From the NCBI GenBank assembly GCA_022539475.1, contig VCMS01000132.1, positions 1-64,000 on the forward strand: a stretch of DNA of 64,000 nt, in the 5' to 3' direction. Position 1 is the stretch's first letter. Each line of letters opens with the position of its first letter. The notes under the pieces are model-generated. The model did no database searches. It was not told where the DNA came from and was given only the letters and a program-made list of their open reading frames with translations. The translations under genes were made by a program, and so were the position numbers. This document shows, piece after piece, positions 51,406-62,774 of the stretch. The stretch comes from Gracilaria domingensis. Taxonomy: Eukaryota; Rhodophyta; Florideophyceae; Gracilariales; Gracilariaceae.

Positions 51406-51988
51406 GCGGTTCTCGCAGCGCGCCACGTGTTTTTTACGTCATGGCTCGTTTCTTCTTTCCTCTTCTTTCCCCTTCTTTCCCCCTTCCTCCTCCTGGAGGA
51501 CCAACTATTTCATGCTCCGACGAGCAGTTCTGTTTGCTCAGCGCCACCTTCTACGTCTTCCATCCGCTATAGCCTTGCTGCTCTGCAAAACGAGAATCAC
51601 CATACATGACGACTATCTAGAAGTCGTTCTAAAAAAGTAATTGCCACGCAGGGACATAAAAGAGTGCAGTAACAATCGTTGCCGTTATTCTTCTACATTG
51701 TAAGCACTACTTTCACTACACCTCAAAGACTTGTTCTCAAACGCACACATATTTTTTTACAGGCATGATCATTTCCATTTCATTTCTCAATCATTCTGTC
51801 AACACTTTTGACAACTGTTCAATACAGCTTTCTTCCGCCGTGCTCCGCAAGGTTATCCGAAGTCCTCTTGCATTCCTTCACACAACTAAAGCAAGCATCA
51901 TCTACAAACGCCTCTGCTTTGAACCAGGCGTCACGTGTAAGCGAGTCATCACCGTGACCATGCAACCTAACGGCAGCAAACCAACTAC
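51406..51988. other. Intergenic between the two Hsp20 genes
   Basis: No supported gene is seen. It is the upstream region of Hsp20 1. TTC and GAA half-sites occur, but none forms a clean three-unit heat-shock element. Confidence 0.45.
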
Positions 51989-52432
51989 CTAAGAATCAAC
52001 AGAAATCTTTCGCACCTTGCTTGCTTTGGTCTCTTTGTACGGCACAAACAGTCGTAGCACACCAAGACCAGGAAAAGATGCTGTAATACCGTCTACATCC
52101 ACATTCTCGCTCAGACGAGCTTTGAATCTGTACGAACGCCTCGGTTGAGCTTTTTCTTTGTCCTTCACATCATGTGAGTACCGTTTTGCCTTAACTACGA
52201 GAGTATGTCCGCGAGTTTCAACGTGAATATCCTCCTTTTCAACGCCCGGTACTTCTATCTCAATAAACGCCTTCCCGTCCTTACTTTTAAACGAATACCC
52301 GGGGAACAGCAGTCCGCTGTGTGTAGGGAAGTACGAGAACAATGGTGGCACCCACATCAAGGACCGGAGTAGCGCAACATCATCGCAGAACGGCCAAGGA
52401 TAATCACATCTTGACGCGTGCATCCAGTGCAT
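51989..52432 (-). CDS. Small heat-shock protein (Hsp20) 2
   Basis: Using ATG 52432 (MHWMHASR) gives 147 residues. The alpha-crystallin domain (about 45-140) has KAFIEIEVPGVEKEDIHVE, LVVKAKRYS, and LGVLRLFVPY in place of GxLxxxxP. It is similar in layout to the neighbour at 50788 on the same strand but diverged, so the two form a loose tandem sHsp pair. Confidence 0.85.
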   Translation of the reverse strand: MHWMHASRCDYPWPFCDDVALLRSLMWVPPLFSYFPTHSGLLFPGYSFKSKDGKAFIEIEVPGVEKEDIHVETRGHTLVVKAKRYSHDVKDKEKAQPRRSYRFKARLSENVDVDGITASFPGLGVLRLFVPYKETKASKVRKISVDS

Positions 52433-53303
52433 TTTTGGTCCAGTGTATGTAGTACTTGTGTACAAGCGTCGCTGCGTCCGCTTATCCCTGTTGCTGGTGC
52501 GAAGGGTTTGATGACAAGGCACTCACCCTTCTCTTTGCCAAGAGATCAAGTTGCGAGCACCAAAAACCTGCCGCTGTGAACGTCCGAAACGAGGTTCGCC
52601 TACCTCTTCTCGTAGTTGCCGAGTCAGGCGAAAGGAGGCGTCCAGCTCACCCCCTTTCGAGCCCCCTGTATTTTACAGTTCAGGCCCACCGCAGTTTTTT
52701 TGGGTCCTGCAGTACTAGTGTCGTTGTGGCCCATTTTGACTACTTGTTTTGTTATCAAAAAAGACCGGCGCAATCAAGTGTAAAATTTCCATCTCGAGAC
52801 TGGGTCATCGACGATGGGTAAACGACCACCGTTACCAGCAAACCCTTTTACACAGCGCAAGTTCGACTTCACATTGAAGCCTAGCGCGAATGAGCGGGCA
52901 TGGCGTTGGAGTGACGGCACCATGACCGTTGGGATAAACCCAACATCCATGTGTAAACAATTTTGTTGATCAAACGCTCCTCCTTTGACGCGTGTCGACT
53001 AGATCCCCAGTGGAGTCTGATCCTGACGACAGTCTTTGGACGATTTGGGCTTTTCTTTTGTACATAATGTAACTTAGATATGGACACCTTTGTACTCTAT
53101 AGAGTGATTACTGTCACGAGGTTGCATCGCTGGCCAGGAACCTAAACCAGACAGTTAGCTCTCCAACATGCAAACAGTTGTCGATCAGAGAAATGTTCGT
53201 TGTCCGCGTTTCCTCCTCCTCCTTAAGAAGCGACCATTGCGAGAGACTTGTTCATAGCTCTGTTGTTCTCTGATACAATACGACAAAACTTTTCTTTCGT
53301 AAC
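52433..53303. other. Intergenic, divergent promoters
   Basis: This is the upstream region of Hsp20 2 (minus) and of the secreted protein at 53304 (plus). No gene is seen. A short T run lies at 52693. Confidence 0.45.
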
Positions 53304-53924
53304 ATGCCTTCAACTATGAGTTTCCTGAATCAGCTTACGATCTTATGCCTCGTTGTACTGGCTTCATTCCATACAGTCGGAGGCTCCGTAACGGAAAGAC
53401 GATGTAACGGAACTATAGCCGCTCCCATACCCGATGCATCAATCGGAAGGACCTTTAGCTATTGGGATGATTGCTATCGCCCTTCAGCGACAGAAACTGT
53501 GGAAGTTTATCGTAGAATGTTTGTGTACACTCCACTTCAACCAACGCTCCGTGAAGCCGGCTGCTTCGAGAAATATGTAATGCACTACCGTACGCCAGGC
53601 GAACGCCCATATATTGCTCATTTCGAAGCATTTGCTCCTCCCTTTGGTCTTTCAAGCAGTGAAGAAATCAGAGCGTATTGCGAGGCAGAAGAGGTAAATC
53701 ATCGCGAACTTCTTTTTGCATACGGAGTGAAGAGAGATAAGTACATTGATGCTGTGCGCCTAATGATTGAAAAGATTCCAAGGATTCGAGACTTTGGGTG
53801 CTTCACGGATCCAGGCGGTTTCGTTACTCAGGTTCCTGGTCGAGCTTTCGATAATGTTGATGTCGATCCGATCATTTCTTACCTTTACAATGTGGCTTTC
53901 AGTTATGGCTTCTGTCCAGCATAA
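53304..53924 (+). CDS. Secreted protein, unknown
   Basis: The protein has 206 residues from ATG 53304. A signal peptide (about 1-28, LTILCLVVLASFHTVGG) precedes a mature domain with six Cys (RRCNGT, DDCYRP, GCFEKY, AYCEAE, GCFTDP, GFCPA), which could form three disulfides. There is one N-glycosylation sequon (NGT). No family is recognised. Confidence 0.65.
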   Translation: MPSTMSFLNQLTILCLVVLASFHTVGGSVTERRCNGTIAAPIPDASIGRTFSYWDDCYRPSATETVEVYRRMFVYTPLQPTLREAGCFEKYVMHYRTPGERPYIAHFEAFAPPFGLSSSEEIRAYCEAEEVNHRELLFAYGVKRDKYIDAVRLMIEKIPRIRDFGCFTDPGGFVTQVPGRAFDNVDVDPIISYLYNVAFSYGFCPA

Positions 53925-54663
53925 ACTCCTCGTATCTTTCCTCTATTTCGTTCACTTGAGAAGTAAAAGTAGTCATGTGGCCCTCACTGACAGCTGTTGG
54001 AGCTTCAGTCATTGATCACCGAACTCCACTACTGAGAGGGCTTATGTGAGCTGCATCCTTGTCGTGTGCCTGACTTTCCCTTGAGAAACCGAATCTGATT
54101 GCGCCTGGGTCTCCAAAGGAAGCCGGCACTTTTCAAGTCCAGGAAGATGCCCAAGTGGCCCGAAAAAGCTTTGGCCTTTCTGGTGAGAGAGGGTTCCTTT
54201 GAAGATTGCACTGCACTTTTTCTCGTAAACCTAATGTGCCCGTAAAGGAGAGAAAGAGAGAGCGTACGTCAAGCTTCTCACCTCTGTTTCACTCAACCCT
54301 TCCAAAGAGCCAGAGCAATTCCGGCGACTTGCAAGCATTGTCACGGTCGTATATGCCTTAGTCTGTACGGACCCCCGAAGGCTACGTTTGTGTTTCATTT
54401 GTTGTGATATAGCAGATAGTGCTGAAAACAAGTATTATAGGAGCATGCCTTTGTTATGGCATGAAAAGATTGGCGCACCATAAAGATCGTCCTCGCAGCG
54501 GTTCTATCTAACTTGTTGGAAAACGACAATCCATCGAAGAACAGCGAAGACGTTCGACAGGATGAATTCTCACAAAAAAAGCCAACAAATCGAGCAAACA
54601 AGAGAAGAATCATATACAATGTTCAGTCCCATTCGGGTCTCAACACCAAACAAGAACCAGTTT
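53925..54663. other. Intergenic with a LINE remnant
   Basis: No host gene is seen. It contains LINE remnant C (54140-54266), listed separately. Confidence 0.5.
54140..54266 (+). mobile_element. LINE 3' remnant, copy C
   Basis: A short frame encodes KMPKWPEKALAFLVREGSFE, matching IIRKWPARVLVFLARERFFD of copy B, and stops inside GTGCCCGTAAAGGAGAG, the shared 3' terminus (54235 on), followed by GA repeats. It is more truncated than copies A and B. Confidence 0.5.
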
Positions 54664-56334
54664 TCACTTCTCATAATGATCCTCATCAGAGCGCTCAGCA
54701 CTCGCCAAACCATCATGGCCGACTCCGGCTTCATTGCTATTCTCGGGTCCTGAATTGGCGATACAGCCTGCCCATGCTCCCAATGGTGAGCTTGGTGTAA
54801 GAATGGATATCCAATTTAGAATGAATCTTCTCAAACTCTGTTGTGCTTCCAGAGAACCATCCTCTGTTTTCGCCTTTCCGACGCCAGTTTCCATGGTATC
54901 CACGGAATCGAACTCACTTGTATAGTCGGAATAGCAATCTGATTGCAGATCAAAATGGGCCCCCAAAATCCCTGTTCCAATGGAGTCGAACACTCCTTTC
55001 CCGAAAGGTCCGACAAAATCTTCATTTTCTTTGCGTCTTCTTTCCACATACGATCGAGCAATGAATTCCAGGGCAATCCCGAGAATCACGAAGAACGCTC
55101 CCACAGTAATGAATATCCATCCGATGACCCTGAATCTATTTGTACCTCTGCAGTCCGCTGTCCAGACTTGAATATCAGCCAGCTCCTCATCTCCGGCATA
55201 GTAAGCCACGAGCACCGGATGCGATCGGGTTGCGCTGACAAGCTCAATTCCTTTGATCATAAACGGAGCAACAGAGATTATATCTGTGAAAATAATGTAT
55301 AGGAGGTATCCCAATGTGTTGAGTTCCGCAATTAGAGCAAGCGGGATCAGGTTTACAACCATCGGGAGAGTTATGATGGCAACATTGGCAGGAGATATAG
55401 AGTCCTCTGCCAAATCAATGGCAATCTCATTCTGCCGAGATGATCTGCGGACTGCGGGGTTATCTTGATCTGTCATTTGGCCGTGCCAAGATATCCAGAC
55501 CCGAGCGCCCCATTGTTCGAGAAGTGTTGTTCCGCATACGACTTCTCCATCTTCCATACTTGGGTGATTCATCTTGAGACTCTGAGAAAAATCATCACGG
55601 ACCCATTCATTGACAAAGTGCCTGTTCCGGTCTTCGACATATTTATCAGCCTGGTGGTTAGTCATTGAAGCCCGGAGAAAGAAATTGTTCCCCATTCGAT
55701 AGGCAGAAAATGTTTCCACCTTGCATCTCTGTATGTCATCTCCTATCCTCCACCCCCGAAGTGGAAACGAGTTACTCCAATTACCAGAGCCTTGTATTTG
55801 CGGGGATTCTGTGATGTTACTGATCGCTTCATATAGAGCTTGGACACCGTTGCCGATGACCTCCATGCTATTGTCGAAGGCACTTTCCGGAAGCAATCCG
55901 CTTACTACCGCATCCGTGTCATCAAGCTCAGAGTAGCACTTTGTACTCAGTTCTCCAATCTGCAGATGTTTCGACGCTAAGTGAGCAGTATAGACCCAAC
56001 CGTAGTTGATATCTTCCAGATTGCACTGTTTAATATCCTTGTTTTGTCTCCGAACGTCAATTCCTTTCACAATTGTACTTAGCAACCTGGTCATAGGCTC
56101 GATCTTCTGCTTCAAATCGTCACGAGATCGCAGAAGTGTAGCTGTGGGAGCATTTTCGGAAATAATGAATCGACGGTTCAACTGATTATGCTGGGTGATT
56201 GTAAAATTCTGTTGACACCAGCAGGAGGACGTACCTGCTGAACAAAACTGAATATGGAACAGAAAAAGACTTCCAGACAGAAGAATGAAAGGTGCACGGG
56301 ATTTGCTTGGAACGTACGAAAGGATGATGGCCAT
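54664..56334 (-). CDS. Three-TM membrane protein with Cys-containing ectodomain, unknown
   Basis: The protein has 556 residues. A signal peptide (about 1-33) is followed by an ectodomain of about 280 residues with several Cys and N-glycosylation sequons (NFT, NIT, NWS). TM segments lie at about 316-335, 340-360 and 403-425 (VIGWIFITVGAFFVILGIAL). A cytosolic tail has acidic and Ser-rich parts. The TM pair near the middle spans a hydrophobic hairpin. I recognise no family; a plasma-membrane or endomembrane receptor-like role is only a guess. Confidence 0.65.
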   Translation of the reverse strand: MAIILSYVPSKSRAPFILLSGSLFLFHIQFCSAGTSSCWCQQNFTITQHNQLNRRFIISENAPTATLLRSRDDLKQKIEPMTRLLSTIVKGIDVRRQNKDIKQCNLEDINYGWVYTAHLASKHLQIGELSTKCYSELDDTDAVVSGLLPESAFDNSMEVIGNGVQALYEAISNITESPQIQGSGNWSNSFPLRGWRIGDDIQRCKVETFSAYRMGNNFFLRASMTNHQADKYVEDRNRHFVNEWVRDDFSQSLKMNHPSMEDGEVVCGTTLLEQWGARVWISWHGQMTDQDNPAVRRSSRQNEIAIDLAEDSISPANVAIITLPMVVNLIPLALIAELNTLGYLLYIIFTDIISVAPFMIKGIELVSATRSHPVLVAYYAGDEELADIQVWTADCRGTNRFRVIGWIFITVGAFFVILGIALEFIARSYVERRRKENEDFVGPFGKGVFDSIGTGILGAHFDLQSDCYSDYTSEFDSVDTMETGVGKAKTEDGSLEAQQSLRRFILNWISILTPSSPLGAWAGCIANSGPENSNEAGVGHDGLASAERSDEDHYEK

Positions 56335-57282
56335 CAGAAACAGAGAAGCTCAATCTCAAGATAGCCACAACTCATGCCAGTAGTGCTTCGGATGACGGTA
56401 TTGAAGTCTAGCGGTGTCAATAATAACGAAGGCAGTTCGGACTCCACTAAAGTACACAAAAGACTTCTCGTATGTCAAGCTGGGCATATCTACTGGGGCT
56501 CGGGAAGATGCTAACATTCTTTTGGCGTTGAACACATCAGGAGAGAGCAGTGAATCGAATACAGCAGATAATCACGGCACTACCCACATTATTCATTCTT
56601 TCGGAAGCAAGACGGTAGGGTCATCCTTTACCGCCCTGAAACAAATTCATTACCATACAGAGAGAGAGAGAGGCTAGAATGGAATTCATCACGTTGATGC
56701 TTAGCAGGAGTATAGTATGACATGGACATTTCCCCTGAATGCTCCACCAAGAGCTGACCAATGGACAACAAGTGCACGGACCAGTGGACCACTTCCGGTG
56801 ACGCAATTCGCGCATAGTTTCGTTGTTTTGCTCTGTCACCACCTTACTTTGCTCTCGAGCACAAAGCAGCTTTCCATAATGGTTTACACTTCCAAACCCC
56901 CGCTGAAGGAAGCAAGGTATGATAATTTTTGCCAACAAAGTAGAATATTCCCTACAATCGTTTGACCTTGACGCTTTTACTTCGGGGACAGACCGAGGTG
57001 CATTGATACTCCTTACATATGGCTCGTATCTACGTGTAGAAAAGATGAAAAACTCAAGCACGAAACTCGTTTCATGGCGTGGAAGTCGTACGTACATGGT
57101 CTCTGACAGACTGGATTGCAAAATCATCTTGCTTTCGTCATGGAAGTTTCACGTGTTTTGAGGCCTTGTACCGAAACCGGGAACATGATCGCAAGATGAT
57201 CTGACGATTACACATTTAAACTGCAAAATATGGGTGACAAAATTGGACCACGGGCTACAACGTTTTTACTAAAAACTTTTTA
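56335..57282. other. Intergenic
   Basis: No supported gene is seen. A (GA)n stretch preceded by ATTACCATAC at 56655-56672 weakly resembles the LINE 3' terminus but lacks coding homology. Confidence 0.4.
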
Positions 57283-57336
57283 GGCTTCAGAAATCGGGGC
57301 CAAGACTGGCCAAGATTGGTCCCGACGTCTGAAGCC
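57283..57336. repeat. 54-bp imperfect palindrome
   Basis: GGCTTCAGA at 57283-57291 pairs with TCTGAAGCC at 57328-57336. The inner TCGGGGCCAA pairs with TTGGTCCCGA with one mismatch. It lies about 900 bases before the first gag-like frame of the DIRS-like element and may be part of its left terminus. Confidence 0.6.
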
Positions 57337-57967
57337 TTCTGTGACCGTGACAGAATCGGATTTCGAGGCACGCGGAGAAGTATTTATTTGCAGGTTCAGG
57401 CGCACTCCAAGCCGCTGCGCAGTCTCCACCGCCGACCAGCGCCGGCGCGAAGACCCAGCGGCGGAGCAGCGCTTGAACCTGCGCCTCCGTCGCCTTTCCG
57501 CTGCCGCTCTTTCTTTTCAACCTGCGCCCGACTTTTTGCGCGCTGTCAAGGGGAGCAGCCGCCTAGACGAGCACCCGCCGCACATAGTGTTGCAGCTCTC
57601 GTCTTGGAAAAGTAGCCCCCGCTAAAACTCTTCCGACTTCTCGTTCACACGCCTTCTCTATCAAGCTGTAACCGTCACATATCGTTTAAGTCTCTCAACG
57701 ACAGATATCTCTTAGTTTACCTTGCCTACAGCCTGCCCCAAGCAAACCTCAAACTTTACACCAAAGCAAACACCGATGCGAACCCATGCTTTGCCTTCCC
57801 CTTTTTTTGACCTTTGGCCAGCGCTGTATGCTAGAGAAACCGTCTTACGATGCCGTGGCGGAATAGCCTCCCAGACAGAAATTCGTCCTTTTCTTTCTGC
57901 GCTGGGCGCGGTGCAAACTTTGCACTATAACAGCCTCGAGATCGGTTACGACCCAGTTGACCTTAGC

Positions 57968-57975
57968 TATATAAG
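57968..57975 (+). promoter_or_regulatory. TATA box of the DIRS-like element
   Basis: TATATAAG lies about 210 bases before the gag-like frame, with GC-balanced sequence around it. It is a plausible internal promoter for the element. Confidence 0.45.
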
Positions 57976-58181
57976 AGCCGACATCCGAGGGCACCGCATA
58001 GCTTGGAGTAATGCAACATCACACTAAGCGAAGCAAAGGCTCCAATTCAACGTGGCATAAGAAACGTCCAACAAAATCTCTCAAATCACACACATTGTCA
58101 AGAATTTCCTAAGCAGGCGTCAACATTGATATTGTAAGATGCAAATTGCCAGATTAAATCACTACTTCCAGCGAAACGATA

Positions 58182-59405
58182 ATGACGACACGGCAGAGTC
58201 GAAACAAGCTGCCACAGGTGGATACACCATCAAGGAACGACCTCCTTACAGCTGCTATTCAAGTTCGAGAAGCAGCAAACCAGAACCTGCAGCTTCAAAC
58301 CTCGGAGAGTGCGATGCAGAAAATCCATTCTTTAAAAGTTGACGAGATAACCAGCCAAGTCAGCAGCAACCCAGCAGACCTTCTGGATCTCATGATACAA
58401 CCACACGCATATGACCCCATCTTACCGCTCCCGCCGAATGCAACAGGTCCTCTTCAGATCTCAGCAGCAATTTTGACCTAAAAACGCAAATCTCTGGAGA
58501 AGGTCCAAAGCAGCCAACCATCTTTCGCCGTTGCACCAACCCGTGTACCGGACGAGCCGGCGCCGCTCCGTCACCCGTTCAGTCTTGACAACTTCTTTAG
58601 GAACGGAAATATGGATGGCCCTCAGCAGAAGCATTCTGCCCCAAACGATGCAACGACAGGGAGCGGTGCACCCCCACGAAAGAAAACGAAAGCGCCAGTA
58701 ACATTTGGGAGAATCGTTATCATTGACGAAACGTGTCTAAGCACATCCAATCGCCCTCCTCGTATGAGACGCTACCCATCTCAATCGAGCCAGCAGCCGC
58801 CGCTTTGCGTCTCAACTCTAATTGGTCACAAGCTTCTACGCGGCCTTTGGCAAAAAGGGTGCTGCCTCGAGACCACGGTCGCAGAGCTAAGTTGGCACAG
58901 AGGCCAGAAAGGAGAGCTAATGGCAGCGGAGGCAGAAGCATATTTCTTGGCCCGCATTTTACATCACGGGCTGCAAGACTTCGAGAACATAGAAAGCGCC
59001 CTGGAGGCCTCCGTTTGGATGGAGATAGCCATTCGCCGCCTCTACGCCTTAATATACGTAGAAAACGCGATGAGAACGATGAATGCAACAAGAGCAACAG
59101 CCTGGACTGCTGCTACTCTCATCCTGGGATCAAACCCCGGCATCAGAGCCCTACTTCCAGAATTCGACAGTACGCTCGCTCGAACTCTGGCAATGAACGC
59201 GAAAGCGCAGACTGCTTTTAAGTCTGTGAAGTCCCTCCAGGCGAGAGCGAGCGCTCCGAACCGAAACACACGTCGCGATCGACAGGAAGCCACAAAAGAC
59301 GGTAATCCCCAAAAAGCCACACTCGAGAGAAACTGCCCCGTCTCCAGCCCTCTCTTCCTCTCTCCAAGCAAAGCCCATGTCCATTCCCACCCCCCTTCCC
59401 CATAA
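58182..59405 (+). pseudogene. Gag-like ORF of the DIRS-like element, one in-frame stop
   Basis: The frame from 58182 to 59405 is open except for one TAA at 58479-58481. The first part looks like a helical, possibly coiled segment (TPSRNDLLTAAIQVREAANQ). The second part begins MDGPQQKHS at 58611, has a basic PPRKKTK stretch and an Ala-rich helical domain, and ends in a Ser/Pro tail. No zinc knuckle is present, as is usual for DIRS-type Gag. The identification rests mainly on position. Confidence 0.5.
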
Positions 59406-59458
59406 CCCATGACGATTCCGAAGCTCCACTGCACTCAGCGATAGCCTCCCTAAACAGC

Positions 59459-61569
59459 ATGTATGCCGGAGACCTGAACGCATATGATGCACAAAAACCT
59501 CAAAGCCGAGAACCTCATGCCGCTGCACCTACTCACACCTCCGCCTCTAAAGAGGCCTGCCTTTCGTTAATCTACAGCCGTGTTAGAGCTCTGTTCGGTA
59601 GCGACACAGCTCCCTCGGTACTCGACCCATTGAAAGCTTTCAACAACACCACCCAAGATGATGTAGCCAACATAACGGCCACTTTCGACTCGGAAACGCT
59701 GCTACCCGCCAGCCAGCGCGGGACTTTTACCATTATCTCACCAGAATTCATAGACCTCCCAAGCGAGACCCACAGAGGCCCTCGATATGAATGGGAGCAA
59801 GAGCTCCCGGAGGAGTCTCGTTCCCTTTTCGGTTCCTTCAAGCAGAAGACTTTCGTGCTCCCGCTTATGAAAGCTTCTATCTCAGAGGCCGCCCCAAGAC
59901 CTCCCCTCTGCTGCCGCGAAAATACTTATCCCCTTCTGTTGCAGAGAATGGAAAACTCAGGGATGCTCTCCTGGTCGTTGGTTCGGACCGAACTCCCGCA
60001 TCAAAGGCGGTTCGTCGATTTCCTTACTATGACACTTTTCGCCGTTACCAAAAGCGAGACAAGGCAACGCCTTATCAGCTGGCCGAGGACTCAAAACATG
60101 TTTATGCCCAACCCCCCCCCCCCCCCCCCATACACGATCTTTTCCATTCAGTGAGACAAACCTCAGTACCGCTCTCATCGATATACCTCGATATCGCGAA
60201 TATGTTTCACACAATACGCCTCCCCGAATGGCTTACACGTCTGTTCCCCCTCCCAACCGTTTGCTTCGGGAACCTTCCAGGGCCAGTGCAACGACGAATT
60301 CATCAATCCCTAACATTCCGCCCCCAAAAGAAAGATCTCATTCGCCCTTTTCAGTGCACCCTGCCCACGGGCTTCAAATGGGCGGTCCATATAGCCCATC
60401 ATGCCGTTTCTTTCGCACTCCGTGAGGCGTATTGCCTCTTTAGGAAAACGCTCTCTTCTCCCTGCACGTACCATACTTAATTACCTGCACTTGCCCCATC
60501 GCAAGCGGCTCACATTCTCTCCCAGAAGCAAGTTCTTCTCCTCCACATTATTGACGACGTGAACGCATTGTTCGCTGGATGGGAGCAGTCGAATATAGAC
60601 CTCTTCCATATGCATGTTCTAAACTCACTAGACCGACAAAAACTTCCCGTAAAGTGTTCAAAGTCATCTGAACTCGGGACGCCCGAGTGTAACAAGATTA
60701 CTTTCATTGGATGGGAATGGGATCTAAATCACGGTAGGATCGCTCCGCCTCCCTTAAAGCTTCAAGATACAGTGAAAGGACTTCGGAGAGTGTCCGCAGC
60801 ACTTCTGAACCACGGACAGGAACATCTAAACCGCAATGCTCTCAGTGTTATCGAACGAGTCGTTGGAAAAGCCATATGGATAGCCCTTGGCAACCGACCA
60901 CTGCTATCTGTTCTGTCCGATACCTTCCGCCTGCTGTCGTCGTGCACGCAGCGCCCGCGTCTAATCACGAACACCGCAATTGAGCTCCACCACATGGCCA
61001 GCATACTACCCCTGGCGCGCTTCACAGCGAGCACAACGTGGTGCTCTCTGGTTATTGCCTTCGATGCCTCCAAAAGTAAAGGCGCAGTCGTCTACACACT
61101 GGCGGAACCAAGAGAAATAGAAGATCTATGGAAAAACCGCGCCTTGCGCAGGAAGACAAACCTCTCAGAAGGAGCATGTCTCCCTGGCTATCACGGAGCA
61201 GAACAGAACGCGTCTGCTCCAGGCCGGGGTACACTCTCGAGCCCTGAGCTCGAAAGATTTGTGAAAGGAAAAAGATGGACCACAGCCTTCGCACACAGAT
61301 CGACAAGGGATGAGCACATTAACATGCTCGAAAAAGCAACGGCCGTTTTAGCGCTCCGATGGCTGATATCGCGGAAAATAACCAAAACGCGTGTTCTTCT
61401 TCTGTCAGACTGCGCCGTCGTGGCCGGAAGTCTTAACAAAGGAAGCTCCTCCAGCACGCAGCTAAACCGAATCGCAAGACAGTTCGCGTCACTATGTATC
61501 GCGGCAGACCTGCACGCCATATAAATTCACACATCAATAAACCCAGGCGACGCCCCATCAAGGACGTAA
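59459..61569 (+). pseudogene. Reverse transcriptase - RNase H of the DIRS-like element, broken
   Basis: The first part (59459 to about 59840) and the RT proper (59791 on) are in different frames. From there the frame is open except for TAA at 60478 and at 61522. RT motifs: YLDIANMFHTI (first Asp), LPTGFKWAVHIA, and the catalytic HIIDDVNAL, where YxDD has become IIDD. RNase H-like part: VIAFDASKSKGAVV, HINMLEKATAVLALRWL and LLSDCAVVAG, then a NPGDAPSRT tail (61540-61566) of the type that ends the RNase H in this group. A C18 run at 60112 encodes a Pro tract and is a slippage point. Confidence 0.75.
60112..60129 (+). repeat. Poly-C run inside the RT frame
   Basis: A run of about 18 C sits in the RT coding sequence. 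Both overlapping frames read it as Pro codons. Its length is likely variable or miscounted, which would shift the frame. Confidence 0.8.
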
Positions 61570-61871
61570 GTCGAGAGCGCCAGCCATCCATGAGGCAGCC
61601 AAGCGCGCTTACCACCGGTGTTGCGCTACTCCAACGGATGATAATGGAAGGAAGCGCCGGTCAGGGTCTCGCGACCCTGATGCCACGATCGCAGAAACAT
61701 CCTCGACGTGTCATATATGGAGAAATCTTTGACGCCCGCCCAAAGATCCCATCGTCAGCGCAGTGCTTCTTCGACCAACACAGGCTCATATCTCTGAGCG
61801 CCTAGCCGCAGACCATCAAACTCTACTGTAAGGCAATTGAAAACTTCACGAAGACATGCTCAACAAGCTTC

Positions 61872-62549
61872 ATGAACCTCGACCACCTTGACGAGACGAT
61901 CGAAGGATACATCAATTACGTATACGATACAGATCCACGACCAGTCCGAAAACAAGAAATGACAAATCTTCTGTGCGGTCTCTACATTGTAGATGCTCGA
62001 ACAAAGACAGGACTTCCACTGTCTCACAGAAGCATGAAAGGATGGATCGACACCCATGTACCGCAGCCAGCGACACCTATTACAAAGGAAATTGCGTATG
62101 CACTGATCATGAAACTTGTCACTTGTAATCAGCAGCAGAGTGCCATCTGTCTCGCAATGTCTTGGGCAGCATACCTGAGGGTTAATGAAGCACTTGCCAT
62201 ACAAGAAGACAACGTCGCTTTTCCTGGCGATCCTCGAATTGCCGCGTATGGACCTGATACTGCGGGAGTGGCCATTATGGATACTAAGACAGGGCCAATG
62301 CAATTTGTTGCGATGAAGGACAAGGTGTGCATCGAATTGCTCAAATGCTACTGCAAGAAACTGACCAAAGACAAGAATGCTTTGTTTTCAATCAAATATG
62401 GAAAGTATTCTACTGCGCTGAAAAAAGCAGTTGAAGATCTTAAGCTTTCTCATTTGAAGTTTACTCCGCATTCAGCAAGAATTGGCAGTGCTCTACATGA
62501 CTTTATGAAAGGAATGGAAGCGAGAAACATTGCCTTAATGGGAAGGTAA
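61872..62549 (+). pseudogene. Tyrosine recombinase of the DIRS-like element, broken before the catalytic Tyr
   Basis: The open frame has 225 residues. The catalytic Arg I lies in AAYLRVNEALAI (about residue 103) and the HxxR pair in TPHSARIGSAL (about 203). The frame stops right after MGR; the following sequence, two bases out of frame, contains a Tyr in the expected place (YHRF). The lost Trp-type position and the stop indicate a small deletion in this copy. Such recombinases insert the element DNA without target duplication. Confidence 0.8.
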
Positions 62550-62688
62550 AAATCGATATCATCGCTTCGTCATTACCTCACTAATGGACATGCGTGGCTG
62601 ATGCAAATGAAAATTGCCGACTCAGATCAAGAGACCATCAAGAACCTGAGTTCACAGATTGTCGTCATTACGGATCGTTAGCGCAGAT

Positions 62689-62774
62689 GTGTCTAAGAAG
62701 ACACAGACCATCCGGAGTTGGGAAGCCTTTGCGCTAAGCAGCGCAAGGTGTGGCACGGAAATGCTCCGTGCCAC
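62689..62774. repeat. Row of three perfect hairpins after the recombinase
   Basis: Hairpins lie at 62689-62704 (GTGTCT/AGACAC), 62729-62746 (TTGCGCT/AGCGCAA) and 62750-62774 (GTGGCACGGA/TCCGTGCCAC, 10-bp stem). They are likely right-end structures of the DIRS-like element or recombination sites. Confidence 0.65.

Noticed and set aside
51271-51988. Heat-shock elements upstream of Hsp20 1
   Set aside because: GAA and TTC half-sites occur but spacings are wrong for the three-unit consensus.
56621-57127. 168-codon open frame on the minus strand
   Set aside because: Composition is not protein-like and it runs into a GA microsatellite.
58479-58481. Genetic code reassignment of TAA
   Set aside because: Host genes in this window use TAA, TAG and TGA as ordinary stops; decay of the element is simpler.
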